A DNA stretch of 64,000 bases from Davidsoniella eucalypti (taxonomy: Eukaryota; Ascomycota; Sordariomycetes; Microascales; Ceratocystidaceae), in NCBI GenBank assembly GCA_004009845.1, contig RMBW01000075.1, positions 92,408 to 156,407 on the forward strand. Reading direction: 5' to 3'. Position numbers and translations under genes: made by a program. This document shows positions 28,898 to 38,958 of this stretch, in pieces. Every line of letters begins with the position of its first letter. The first letter of the stretch is position 1. Under the pieces are notes generated by a model. That model ran no database searches and had not been told where the DNA came from. It was given only the letters and a program-made list of their open reading frames with translations.

Positions 28898-29690
28898 ATG
28901 TCTGGCGACAACGTCAAAGTTTCTCCGTCAGCAGGAAGCTATTCCGCTGCGACAATCGATACCGAGCTTCGTACTAGCATCAACACAGCTCTCTTGCGAG
29001 AAGGCCATGTGAACAAGTAAATCTCCCCCTGCTCAGATCCATAGCCAATGGGTACTTCACGCCCAGCTATCCAGTCATACAAATCATTAAAATCCAAAAC
29101 AACAACACCAACACGTACATGACCACCAAAGGACAAACAAATAAACATGTGACAATGCTCCCTCCCGTTATACAACAAATCGCTAACATCTTGATTCCGC
29201 GCCACGCCGCCCCCGTGGCCCTGTTTTTTTATTACTCTTTCTTAGGATCCAAGAACATCTCCTTCAAGCTCTAAACTCAAACTCTGCCGATTGGCCCTCT
29301 ACCGTGCGAGGCCATGCCCTATCTCTTCTCCGATCCGGTGAAATATCCTCCTTCCACGCCCTCATGAGCCGCGTTCTCGACGACGTCCGTGCCGCCAACT
29401 CTCCAGCTGCTCTTGCTGCGGTCGCCGCGAATCCATCCGATAACCCAGAATCATCTTCTGCCAACGGAGACTCCAAGGATAAGGAAAACGGCTCTTCAAA
29501 TGGCTCCTCTTCTGGTGCTGCTGCTTCGGCGTCCAATGGCAATGGTGTCTCTGTCAATGGCAATGGCGCGAATAATGGTGATGCTACGGATACGTCAGCT
29601 GGCTTGATGCTTCCGGGATCTGTTGTCAAAGATGCTCTTCGGGTAACAAGGGGATGTCTAGAAGAGATCGTGTCGATTGAAGAATCATAG
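28898..29690 (+). CDS. Sus1/ENY2-like (e(y)2-type) small protein, divergent
   Basis: Two exons, 28898-29016 and 29246-29690, joined across a 229-nt intron (GTAAAT...CTTAG) with codon AA|G, give 187 aa. Residues about 20-88 (LRTSINTALLREG..., then a W-centred helix and HALMSRVLDDV) and the last 28 residues (LPGSVVKDALRVTRGCLEEI) match the helix order of Sus1/ENY2, including the LVPDSVKKELL-like ending. Between them lies an insertion at about 92-158, rich in Ala, Ser, Asn and Gly, absent from canonical Sus1 of about 100 aa. Sus1 joins SAGA deubiquitination and TREX-2 mRNA export; whether this protein does so is inference. It may be a paralogue rather than the true Sus1. It converges on the Cdc48 gene. 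Confidence 0.6.
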
Positions 29691-30457
29691 CTTGTTGGAA
29701 GAACAACATACTATCGACATCGGCTCTTGTCCTCAAGCTAGAATCCCGAGGTCCGTATTTAGAAGACTTCCACTCTATATCACTCTTATATTAAACATAA
29801 AACAAAAACACACAATACAGTAATACCAAGATAACAAACCCCATCACAGTCGTTAAAATAAACAGAAGAAAGCGAAATATATAGGTCAATCAGTCCTGTA
29901 GAATATTCATAACTTCCTAGGATAGTACAAGTCATCGTTTTCGTGCAGACTTTGCTATATCAACCTTAATATACAATTGTCGGATACTTGCGTCCGTCCT
30001 ACAGTATGCATAGATACTTAGTCAAATAATGTATTGTTTAATAGCTTATCAAGTCGTCTCTTTTTATTAAGGTACACTAGCAGGTACTACGGTCCTGTCA
30101 TATCCTTGTCGTGAAACCAGTAGAGTATCTTTTGTGGCCAAGAAAGCAAGATAGGTCTGAACAGCAAAAAGCCCGGTTTACCATGAACATGATACGAATG
30201 CCAACGTTGGGTGTAGACACTTGGAAAAGAAAGAATACAAACAAGGGGAAAGGTTATCATCAAAGAGTAAAAATTCGTCGCAAGAAAAGAAAAAGAGAAA
30301 AAAACACATAAAAAACAACTCCAAGTCCCAGATCGCAAGGCGCCTTAGCTCTTTACCACGCCTCATAATGATCGTGTGAAGTCTTTGGAACGGAACAAAA
30401 AGAAATGCGGATGAAGAGTTGTTCCAAAATCCCCTTCAGTGACAATCGAACCCGTAT
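29691..30457. other. Convergent 3' flanks
   Basis: Lies between the stop of the Sus1-like gene (+) and the stop of the Cdc48 gene (-). It must contain both 3' untranslated regions. No further gene is visible; the short open frames here are A/K-rich or F-rich chance frames. Confidence 0.6.
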
Positions 30458-33261
30458 TTAGTCGTACAGATCATCGTCATTGCCAGCATCGCCAAATGTA
30501 TCACCACCGGATGCGCCACCAGCTGCCGCCGCAGCACTGCTCTCGGCATCGGGGAACTTGAAGAAGGAACCAGGGCCGGCAGTCTTCATCTGCTGAGAGA
30601 AAGCCTCGTAGCGGCGGATCTCAACGTCACTAACGGAACGACGAGCCATTTGCATAGCCTCCTCGAAGTGGCGACGGGTTAGCTCAGGAACGGGATCCTC
30701 AGAACCATCCTCATCAACTTCCATGCCAGCCTCCTCGAGCTCCTTAGTGCGCTTGATCTCTGCAGAGATAGACTCCTTGATAGCAAGCTTGACAGCACGC
30801 TGAGTAATGAAACCCAAATCGGCACCAGAGAACCCATGAGTCTTGGAAGCAATGTAGTTGAGGTCGATATCGGGAGCGACAGGAGTCTTGCGGAGCTGGG
30901 CGGCCAGAATGCTCTTGCGGCCAGGCTCATCGGGCAGAGGCACATAAATGAGCGAATCCAGACGACCAGGACGGCACAGGGCAGGGTCCAGCTGTTCGGG
31001 ACGATTGGTAGCACCAATGACAAAGACGTTCTTCTTCGAGGTCATACCATCCATCTCTGTAGATATTTGTTAGTAGACTGTTTCATGATATATGAGTGTA
31101 TTGTGGAAAACTTACCAGTCAAAAGCTGGTTGACAACACGATCAGAGGCACCGCCGGCATCACCAACAGAGCCACCACGAGCCTTGGCGATAGAATCAAG
31201 CTCATCAAGGAAGACTACACAAGGGGCAGCAGCACGAGCCTTGTCGAAAATGTCACGAATATTTGACTCCGACTCACCGAACCACATACTGAGCAGTTCA
31301 GGACCCTTGACAGAGATGAAGTTGGCTGCGCATTCGTTGGCGACAGCCTTGGCAAGAAGAGTCTTACCAGTACCGGGGGGACCATAGAACAGAACACCAC
31401 GAGAAGGCGACATACCAAACTTGAGGAACTTCTCGGGGTGGTCGACGGGGTACTGGACGCTTTCCTTGAGCTCCTGCTTGACAGTCTCCAGACCACCAAT
31501 ATCGTCCCAGCGAACGTTGGGAACCTCAACGACCGCGACCTCACGAAGAGCTGAGGGGTTAGACACACCAAGAGCAAAGCGGAAGTTCTCCATGGTCACA
31601 CCAAGAGAATCCAGAACCTCAGCATCAATGGTGTCCTCATCCAGGTCGATAAGGTCCATCTTCTCGCGAATCTGTTGCATGGCAGCTTCGGAGCAAAGAG
31701 CGGCCATATCAGCACCGACATAACCGTGGGTTTCGGCTGCAATCTGTTCCAGATCAACATCATCGGCGAGCTTCATGTTCTTGGTGTGGATAGACAGAAT
31801 CTCCAGACGGCCAGTTGGGTCGGGGATACCAATATCGACTTCACGATCGAAACGACCGAAACGACGAAGAGCAGGATCAATGGAGTTAGGACGGTTGGTG
31901 GCAGCCATCACAACAATATTGGCACGGGCCTTCATACCATCCATGAGGGTCAGAAGCTGGGAGACGACACGACGTTCGACCTCACCATTGGTCTTGTCAC
32001 GCTTGGGGGCGATAGAATCAATCTCATCGATGAAGATGATGGCAGGAGAGTTCTTCTCAGCTTCTTCGAAGGCCTTACGAAGGTTCGATTCAGATTCACC
32101 AGCCATCTTGGACATGATTTCGGGTCCATTGATTAAGAAGAAGAAGGCACCGGTCTCGTTGGCGACAGCACGAGCCATCAGAGTCTTACCGGTACCAGGT
32201 GGGCCGTACAATAGCACGCCACGAGGGGGCTTAATACCGATAGACTTGAATAGTTGGGGGTGACGCAGGGGAAGTTCGACCATCTCACGGATCTGAGCCA
32301 TCTGCTTGCGGCAACCACCAATATCGTCGTAACCAACCTCGTTCAGGTTGGATTCTTCATCTTCACGCTGGATAGGCTCACCCTCGCAATGAATGACAGT
32401 ATCCTGGGCAACGATACCGAACTCCGGAGGGTCAACCTGGTCGACCTTGAACTCAACCTGTCTCATACCACCACGGACAGTGAAGATATCGCCCTGGCGG
32501 ACGGGGCGGTAGGCTTCGCGGAAATAAGGAGCCAGGAAAACGTCGAAAAGGGAACCGGTGATACCCTCAATAGTGTCGGCAATAGGAAGAACGGAGATAC
32601 GTTTCGCCTATAGCGAAGAAGGAATGTGTCAGTGGATTCGTTCTTCAAATCGTGTCTGATGATTGGATTCACTTACGTATTTGATATCGGGGCATGGTGA
32701 GATAGTAATCATGTCACCGTTCTTCACACGTAGGTTGTGACGGACGACTCTGTTGATGCGAGCACTACCAGCCTCCAACTCGTCATCGGCAAGAACGATA
32801 AGAACAGTGTCTTTCCGCTTCTTTCCGCGGACTAGGACGGTATCACCACGGAAGAGCTGGAGAAGTTCCATGGTAGCTTCGGAAAGCTGAATGACGGAGT
32901 TGTCGTCGTTACCACCATCGGTGACGCTGTTGGTGAAAAGTAGTTAGCTATCTGATATTTTGATTTCTTAGGCTGCCAAGATACATCGTCACATACATGA
33001 GCTGGTTGTCCTTCTTCTTCTTCTTTAGGATGGCAGTCGCGACGTCGTTTTCCTAATAAATGTGTTAATATCGATAATTCAGATCGTGGTTGTTGTTCAA
33101 TGAGGATGGGGATGACTGACTTCCTTCACCTCAGCACCGGAGGAATCACTGTAGGAGGGGTTGTTGTTAGCTACGATCCTTGCTTTCTGATTCATCGTAC
33201 TCTTAGAATTTCCATGGGCTTACTGAAGGTTGACCTTCTTCTTGTCTTCGCTAGGAGCCAT
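30458..33261 (-). CDS. cdc48: Cdc48/p97 AAA+ ATPase (segregase)
   Basis: Hexameric AAA+ ATPase that extracts ubiquitylated clients from membranes, chromatin and complexes. Six exons on the minus strand: 33224-33261, 33121-33148, 32997-33052, 32677-32926, 32607-31116 and 31056-30458. All junctions keep frame and give 820 aa, the usual family length. The N domain runs to about residue 200. D1 Walker A GPPGTGKT has its Lys at about 265 with Walker B DE at 318-319; D2 Walker A has its Lys at about 539 with Walker B DE at 592-593. The protein ends DDDLYD, the conserved tail whose Tyr is a docking and phosphorylation site in p97. Start MAPSEDKKKVNL matches fungal Cdc48 N termini. The 5' coding part is split into exons of only 38, 28 and 56 nt. 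Kti12 lies upstream on the same strand. Confidence 0.97.
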
Positions 33262-34406
33262 GTTGAAGAAGATGTGTGGATTGCAGTATTTGATTTCAAA
33301 GAGGCTCGTTTGTCGAGATCACGTTCGTATGAGGAAGACGGTTCTGCTCAACAGAAACGTATGTGAATGTTGGAAGATAAAGAGAAATACACCAAAGGGC
33401 ACTTTGCAAAAGGCACTTGGGCGATGATGAAAAAGCGAAAATCAACAAGAAAGATTGCTCTACCTCGACAATCTGAGATGACGAGATGTAAGGTTGTGTT
33501 TTTAAAGGAAGAGGAAAAGGCTCAGAGTTCAAAGTACTGGTCAAGAAGAACACTCTCTAGGCAAGGCAAGAACGCGAGTTAGCTCTAGAGTTGTTACTGC
33601 CCATTAACGAATGCAGGCCCAATCTGGCCAATAAATGGAGCTACCCTACCTGTGTGGTCCACTATTTTCGCCCCTCCATGACTTAGTCAGCAGGCTTAAT
33701 ATCTGTTCATGGCCATCAACCCCCCAGCCACGTTACCCTGCAACTGCCTTGAGGGCAAAAGAGCTATGAGAAGCTTCTAGTTCACAGCTCTTTACTAAGA
33801 CAGGCAGCGAATGGAACACGCAAGCGGAGTATTTTAGGCTGGGCTGCAAAGTTACTCCACACCGTAATTATTATGTACTGATACCTCCATAGTCAACAAC
33901 AGTACACGATCAGTCAGCAATGTTCAGCTCTGCTTAGAAAGTTGATTGCATAGTAATTCAATTATTAGTATCGCCCAGGCAACAGTACAAATGATGCATA
34001 TGTATTTTATATATCTGAAGTAATAAAGCACATTATCAGGTTGGGCAAATCTCATAAGTGATGCCCATATGTGTACATATATATATTATATTATAAGCAG
34101 CCCAACATAACACAGACTTATTTGTTGTCCCTAAATACAATCATATGTCACAAATATATTCGAATATGTTTCACTGTCTATATGTATACAAAGTGATGAA
34201 GTTTTTCAAGCTACATATATACATTCCAACAGCCTAATATTCAATTCGTTATGTTTATATCTGATAAATTACATACTATACTATATACGAATATCCAGGC
34301 ATTCAATAGTTATAGCATATTTATAATTAGTTTCATAAGTGTAGAATAAATACTTTATGATAAGATAACTAGATATTAACATTTGAGATGAATATAGTGT
34401 TATTGC
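33262..34406 (-). promoter_or_regulatory. Cdc48 upstream region and Kti12 3' flank
   Basis: About 1.1 kb between the Cdc48 start and the Kti12 stop, both on the minus strand. The part next to Cdc48 is purine-rich on the plus strand, that is pyrimidine-rich on the coding strand, as expected of a leader. From about 33.9 kb it becomes AT-rich. No specific factor site is claimed. Confidence 0.5.
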
Positions 34407-35497
34407 TTAATCATCTTTCTCAAAATGATAATTGAGATATTCCACAAAGTTCTCCCGTATTCTATCCACCGCCACATTTCCAACATACTCAAGTCCGATT
34501 CCACGTCGATTCAGTCCAACGAACGTCCGGCGCATTCGCTGGAGTTGTGGTAGGCCCAGCTTCTTCATGGGTAGTGATACTACCAGCTTCTCTCCACTAG
34601 ATGCCAATCTAGGGACAACAACTTCACCGCCGCCCTCGTGGTCCTGTTTATCTAGAATCATCTTGACAACCTCTTGTGTTTGTTTCTCTAATATGTACAA
34701 GTAGTCACCACCAGGGTCATTACTTCTCTGAACAGTCGCCTGGTTTGGCCGGATAGCCTTGCGTTCTTCGCCGGCGATAACACCCCATATTTGGTCAAAA
34801 GTCTTCAGAGTCTGCTGTTCATCATCTTCCCAGATAATGGGGAACAGCGGACTATCCCATCTTGCCATGCCATTTGGTTCTTCGTTTCTGAAAACTAGGT
34901 TGTCCCAGTTAGCAGGCTCATAAGGTTCTTCGTCGTCTGCGGGTACCGGCGATTTCGTCTCGTTTGAAGAAACAGAAACAGGTACATCAGTCGTGCTAGA
35001 TTCTATGCTTTTTGTTTGTCTTTTTGCTAGACGGGCTTCATTGACACTCTTCGCTCGGTCCGGCATACAACCAATTTGAACAACAAGACTAGGTGTGCGC
35101 ATCGCTTTCGCTTCGCAATACAATTGATATCTCCAGCCCTTTATATAGTTCAGCCCATCCAATATAACAATATCTTTATCCGAAAGAACTCGCTTAACGG
35201 CCGAGGATATCAATGCTCTCGCATCCTTCTCCGAAGAGTTCGCTGACCGAGAATGTTCGGGGACTACCGAGAGATCATATACTGATCGGTGTATAGATAA
35301 GGTCGAGTCGGAAATATAGTGAAGTCTATACTTTTTGTCTAGATCCAACGAGTCTATTTTGTTCGAGAGATAATCGTGCAGCTGCTTCGAACGGGTAGTC
35401 TTGCCCGAGGTCGGCAGACCAGTCACCATAATGAGCTATAGCCGATGGTTTGTTAGTCACTACCACAAGTCAGAATATACGAAAGCCTTACAGGCAT
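34407..35497 (-). CDS. kti12: Kti12, Elongator-associated P-loop protein
   Basis: Assists Elongator in wobble-uridine (U34) modification of tRNA; a PSTK-like P-loop ATPase. The start is a six-base coding exon, ATGCCT at 35492-35497, followed by a 56-nt intron (35436-35491, GTAAGG...CTATAG) and the main exon 34407-35435. This yields MPLIMVTGLPTSGKTT, the canonical Kti12 N terminus, and 344 aa; a start at the internal Met (35429) would drop conserved residues. The P-loop GLPTSGKT is at 8-15. ILDGLNYIKGWRYQLYCEAKA-type sequence near 95-120 and the C-terminal LQRMRRTFVGLNR...DRIRENFVEYLNYHF region are family hallmarks. An acidic, Ser/Pro-rich linker lies near residues 150-185. It sits between the Smr gene and Cdc48, all on one strand but with separate promoters likely. 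Confidence 0.93.
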
Positions 35498-36114
35498 CTT
35501 TAATAGTTGGCGACAACGACGAATATATGTATATAAAGTTGTTCGATGTCGAAGGGTGTATACATATGTATGCGCCAATCAATGGTTCAGAAATTTTCAA
35601 CCAGTTGGCTCACAAATCAGTGGGGTTGGCATTTTTTTTGGAGGGGCTCCAGATTTTAGCAATCGCAAAAATTAATGTTGTCATGAGCCTTCACATAAAC
35701 CACAATTAACCTATTTGTACGGAACTTGCCTCGCTAAGAGCGACTGCTCACTCCAGGATTTGATTTCCCAAATAAGCATGTTTTTCTATTAAGTAAACAC
35801 AAGATCATAACAAACAATGTTCTGTGAATGATACGCAAGATTACCAACAAGAGGTTCACACATCAGGGTCACATAATTTGATTGCTGTATAATATATAAC
35901 TCATTAACCGTATTTAATCCATAAATGAAAATTTCTGCAAAATGAAAATGAACATCGCCACATCAAAAATACTCCCGTAAAATCATAGCATAACGTGAAA
36001 TAGAACAAGATGAAAACAACAACAACAACAACGACAACAACAACGACAACAACAACGACAACCGCACTCTGGGCATAGTAGTCTCTACATGGAAGACTAG
36101 CTTGCAGGGTTGCT
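35498..36114 (-). other. Kti12 upstream region and Smr-gene 3' flank
   Basis: About 620 bp separating two minus-strand genes. It contains a trinucleotide-type AAC/GAC repeat at 36015-36062 just past the Smr stop, so the repeat is likely in that gene's 3' untranslated region. Open frames across the repeat encode poly-Val on the minus strand and are judged spurious. Confidence 0.5.
36015..36062. repeat. AAC/GAC trinucleotide microsatellite
   Basis: Tandem AAC triplets interrupted by GAC at regular spacing, about 16 triplets, on the plus strand. It begins about 50 bp downstream of the Smr-protein stop codon. Confidence 0.9.
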
Positions 36115-37087
36115 CTACATAACACTGCAGCATTTCTTTCCAATAAAGTTGAATAGCGCGCCCAGCAAATCCGGTTCTTGTTGCTCCGGTTGTGGGTGGT
36201 GTCCCTGTGAGGGGTGGTGGCTCTGCGGTTGGCCACCACTGTGATGGGGGTTCTGGGGAGCTGTATATCCACCTTCGTTCAACTTGACGATGATACGTCC
36301 AGTGTTGTGCTCGTCAGTGCGATGCTCTAGCCCTAAACGCTCGATGATCTGTTCTACAGCAGGCTTGATCTTTGGGATGTTTTTGTTGGAATGGATTCCC
36401 TTTCCAACGATGATACAGAGCCTAGCTCTACCAGCATTGCGGTCGGCTGTTATGCGCTCTTCGACAATGCGTTCGGCTTCATCGACATACTGGCCGTGAA
36501 GATCGATTTCATCATCATCGATACGACCTATTGCATTGTTTTCGCGGAAGATGAACTCGCTAGCCTGGCGATTGTACGCGTCCATTTTGGTAGCACAGGC
36601 TTTGCCTCTATTGCTTAGGTCTTTAGCAACACCACCATCGCCTCTCTCGTAAGCCTCACGCGACTATTGATAGGATGCCATGTTAGTTTATCAAGTGTTG
36701 TGATATCTGCCCAAGCATGAGGGCTGATCGCTCTGCCGCCAGTTTGCATGATGCAAGAAACAATATTCGCTAGGGAAACAAATATATTGACTTACCCGTT
36801 GGAAAAACTTGCTACGTTTCGTTCCTTCGGCGTGGGCAAGTTCACGAAGGCGATCGTACTCGACTTCAATATCGCCGTTTTCATCTTGGCGGAAAGCTTT
36901 AGGTGACAAATATCATCAGTATACCTATACATAGTGACTGCCTAGTTGTAAATTGAAAGAATTTGGTGAGACGACACTACCGATTGATAGAGTCAAGTGA
37001 GGCAAATTTCGAGCCTCACAGGCAGGCCATTAATTCATTAAATTACTTACCACGTTGGCGAGGTTGATCGTCTAGTCGGGCAGACAT
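36115..37087 (-). CDS. DUF1771-Smr domain protein with CaaX box
   Basis: Three exons, 37051-37087, 36796-36896 and 36115-36663, give 228 aa. Junctions: G|CT across intron 1, phase 0 across intron 2. The N-terminal half (about 20-85: YDRLRELA...KFFQR...GDGGVAKDLSNRGKA...NRQASEFIFRENN) is the DUF1771 signature. The Smr domain follows with DLHG at 100-103 and GKGIHS from 133, the motifs linked to nucleic-acid binding or nicking in MutS2-type Smr domains. A His/Pro/Gln-rich linker (about 175-210) leads to KKCCSVM at the C terminus: CSVM fits a CaaX farnesylation box with a second Cys and basic residues. Membrane attachment is therefore predicted, which is unusual for an Smr protein. Molecular function is unproven for this fungal family. 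Confidence 0.88.
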
Positions 37088-38548
37088 TGTGTTGTACTCT
37101 ACAACTTGGTTTTGATGAAGAAAGACAATAAAGGACTCAAACTCTTGGACCTGGGGACTTAGGGATTTAGTGTAGACTTCTCGATATTTATCAATCGGGG
37201 ATATCGTGAGGCTCAATATGGATTGACAAGAATAGAATTCAGGCAGGTGGCCAGGAGCAACTAAAAATCGGTCAGCACAATTGGCGCTGAACTTTGGAGC
37301 CAAATCTAAAGTTCAGCTGCGCAGGTCCAATCAATCCAATTGGCTGGGAAGCCCACTTTAACCAACGCATAGCTTTGGGCGTTGATTGTAAGGCGAACCT
37401 ATTTCAAGAAGGGAAGAACGAAGTCATGGTTTCGACTGTTGATATACAATTCTCAAATTTCATAAAAGGATAGCCCAATAGCGCAGATAAAAAAATATGA
37501 CTGAATGATGTAACTATATATCTTAAATTCATCACAAGTATAATGTCTCGATGCGTCCTTACCGAGAAAAGACCAACAAAGTTAAAAAACTCTGAACTTA
37601 CCATGCAACCAAAACAGTGCCCAAACTTGCTTGATAGAGTCACTATTCTATCTATGTTAATAGGGTTAATGTCAACATTTTAATATGACCTTATTTAAGG
37701 ACAATAACTAACTTAGAGCCTAGCTTACAAAAACTATGACTGTAAATTACGCTGCCTGATATAACATATTATCTCGTCTGAGCTACACACACATGTCTCC
37801 CAATTGAAGCACGTACAACAAAATTTCTGCCGGGTATCATGGTCACACAACCACAAATACAACATTGTAAGCAGTTCTTCTTTCTACCTTCTATTGTTAC
37901 CAAGGATTGATACCTTCATTTCAATTCCGAAAACTAGCCAAGTTATATATTTAACCTAAGCCAGAAAACAACAAAAGTGATGAAATGGTGCATTATAGGT
38001 CAAGCATTCAGCTCCCTCCCGCTCTCGAATTCCGGATCACGATAAGTGATTACTGTGATAAAAATATATCCAACCAAATGAGCTTATGATTTGCATAGAT
38101 GTAGAGACTATCGGTCAAAGTCTAGAATCATCCCATATCCTATCATCAACAGCGAGGCGGATATGTAATCACCTAATTAGAAACCCAGCGCCACCAAATT
38201 CCAACGCGGCAATCGTGTACAAGATGTGAAATTATATTGCCACCTACATATATATCTCGTTTCTCTGTACTATTGAATAGTCCCAGCCTCTCTTGTAATA
38301 TATATATATCCAGTAATTCAAATATGTCAACAGTAGCGACAAATTCACCTATTGAACGCAAGTTCGGAAGGATATCTATCGTTGTGATGACGTTAAGTAG
38401 CGCCTATGTGTATCCTTTCAAGGCTAGGGCATATTATGCTCACTTTATTTCATTGTTGGTAAAACACCGAAATATCATAGAGTTTAATATCGATCCTGGT
38501 GAGCAAACCATCACCTGGTCTACATACGTACATATGTATATACCACTA

Positions 38549-38570
38549 AGATTGTTCAAATGAACAATCT
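38549..38570. repeat. Perfect 10-bp palindromic arms, 2-nt centre
   Basis: AGATTGTTCA (38549-38558), AA, TGAACAATCT (38561-38570). All ten positions pair. It could be a dimeric factor site, a cruciform or a relic of a short terminal inverted repeat element. Confidence 0.85.
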
Positions 38571-38639
38571 AGAATGGCTTACTAGTCATCTAAACAGTCA
38601 AATATCTATCGGCGATCTTCTCGCCATTGGTCTTGCCAT

Positions 38640-38658
38640 ACTAAGCGCGTTGCTTAGT
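38640..38658. repeat. 7-bp inverted repeat with 5-nt loop
   Basis: ACTAAGC (38640-38646), GCGTT, GCTTAGT (38652-38658). It lies 70 bp from the stronger palindrome at 38549-38570. Confidence 0.6.
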
Positions 38659-38918
38659 GTCGATCTTAGCCTAACTGCACAAAACAGCCTTGAAGGTCTC
38701 ATGTGATTATCATTGTCACTCCTCAGGAAAGCACCAAAAAGAAAAAAAAAGGAGGCCAAAAATATTGCCAGTGTCAATAGCCTTTTTGATCACACGCTCT
38801 ACTACAACCATGAATGTTCGATATAGTCTTCTAACATACATTTCTAGAAACAAAGAATAAATGACGATCCGGTCATACCGAAAGACACTGTGAAACCATG
38901 GTCCAATAGTCAAGAACG

Positions 38919-38958
38919 ACTTGAACCAGAGGAGTATTACTTGAACCAGAGGAGTATT
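38919..38958. repeat. 20-bp exact tandem duplication
   Basis: The unit ACTTGAACCAGAGGAGTATT occurs twice head to tail. It looks like a recent local duplication; no function is assigned. Confidence 0.9.

Noticed and set aside
31675..32263. Plus-strand frames of 153 and 162 codons
   Set aside because: Shadows of the Cdc48 coding exon on the opposite strand.
35904..36272. 122-codon minus frame with poly-Val
   Set aside because: Runs through the AAC/GAC microsatellite and out of frame with the Smr coding exon.
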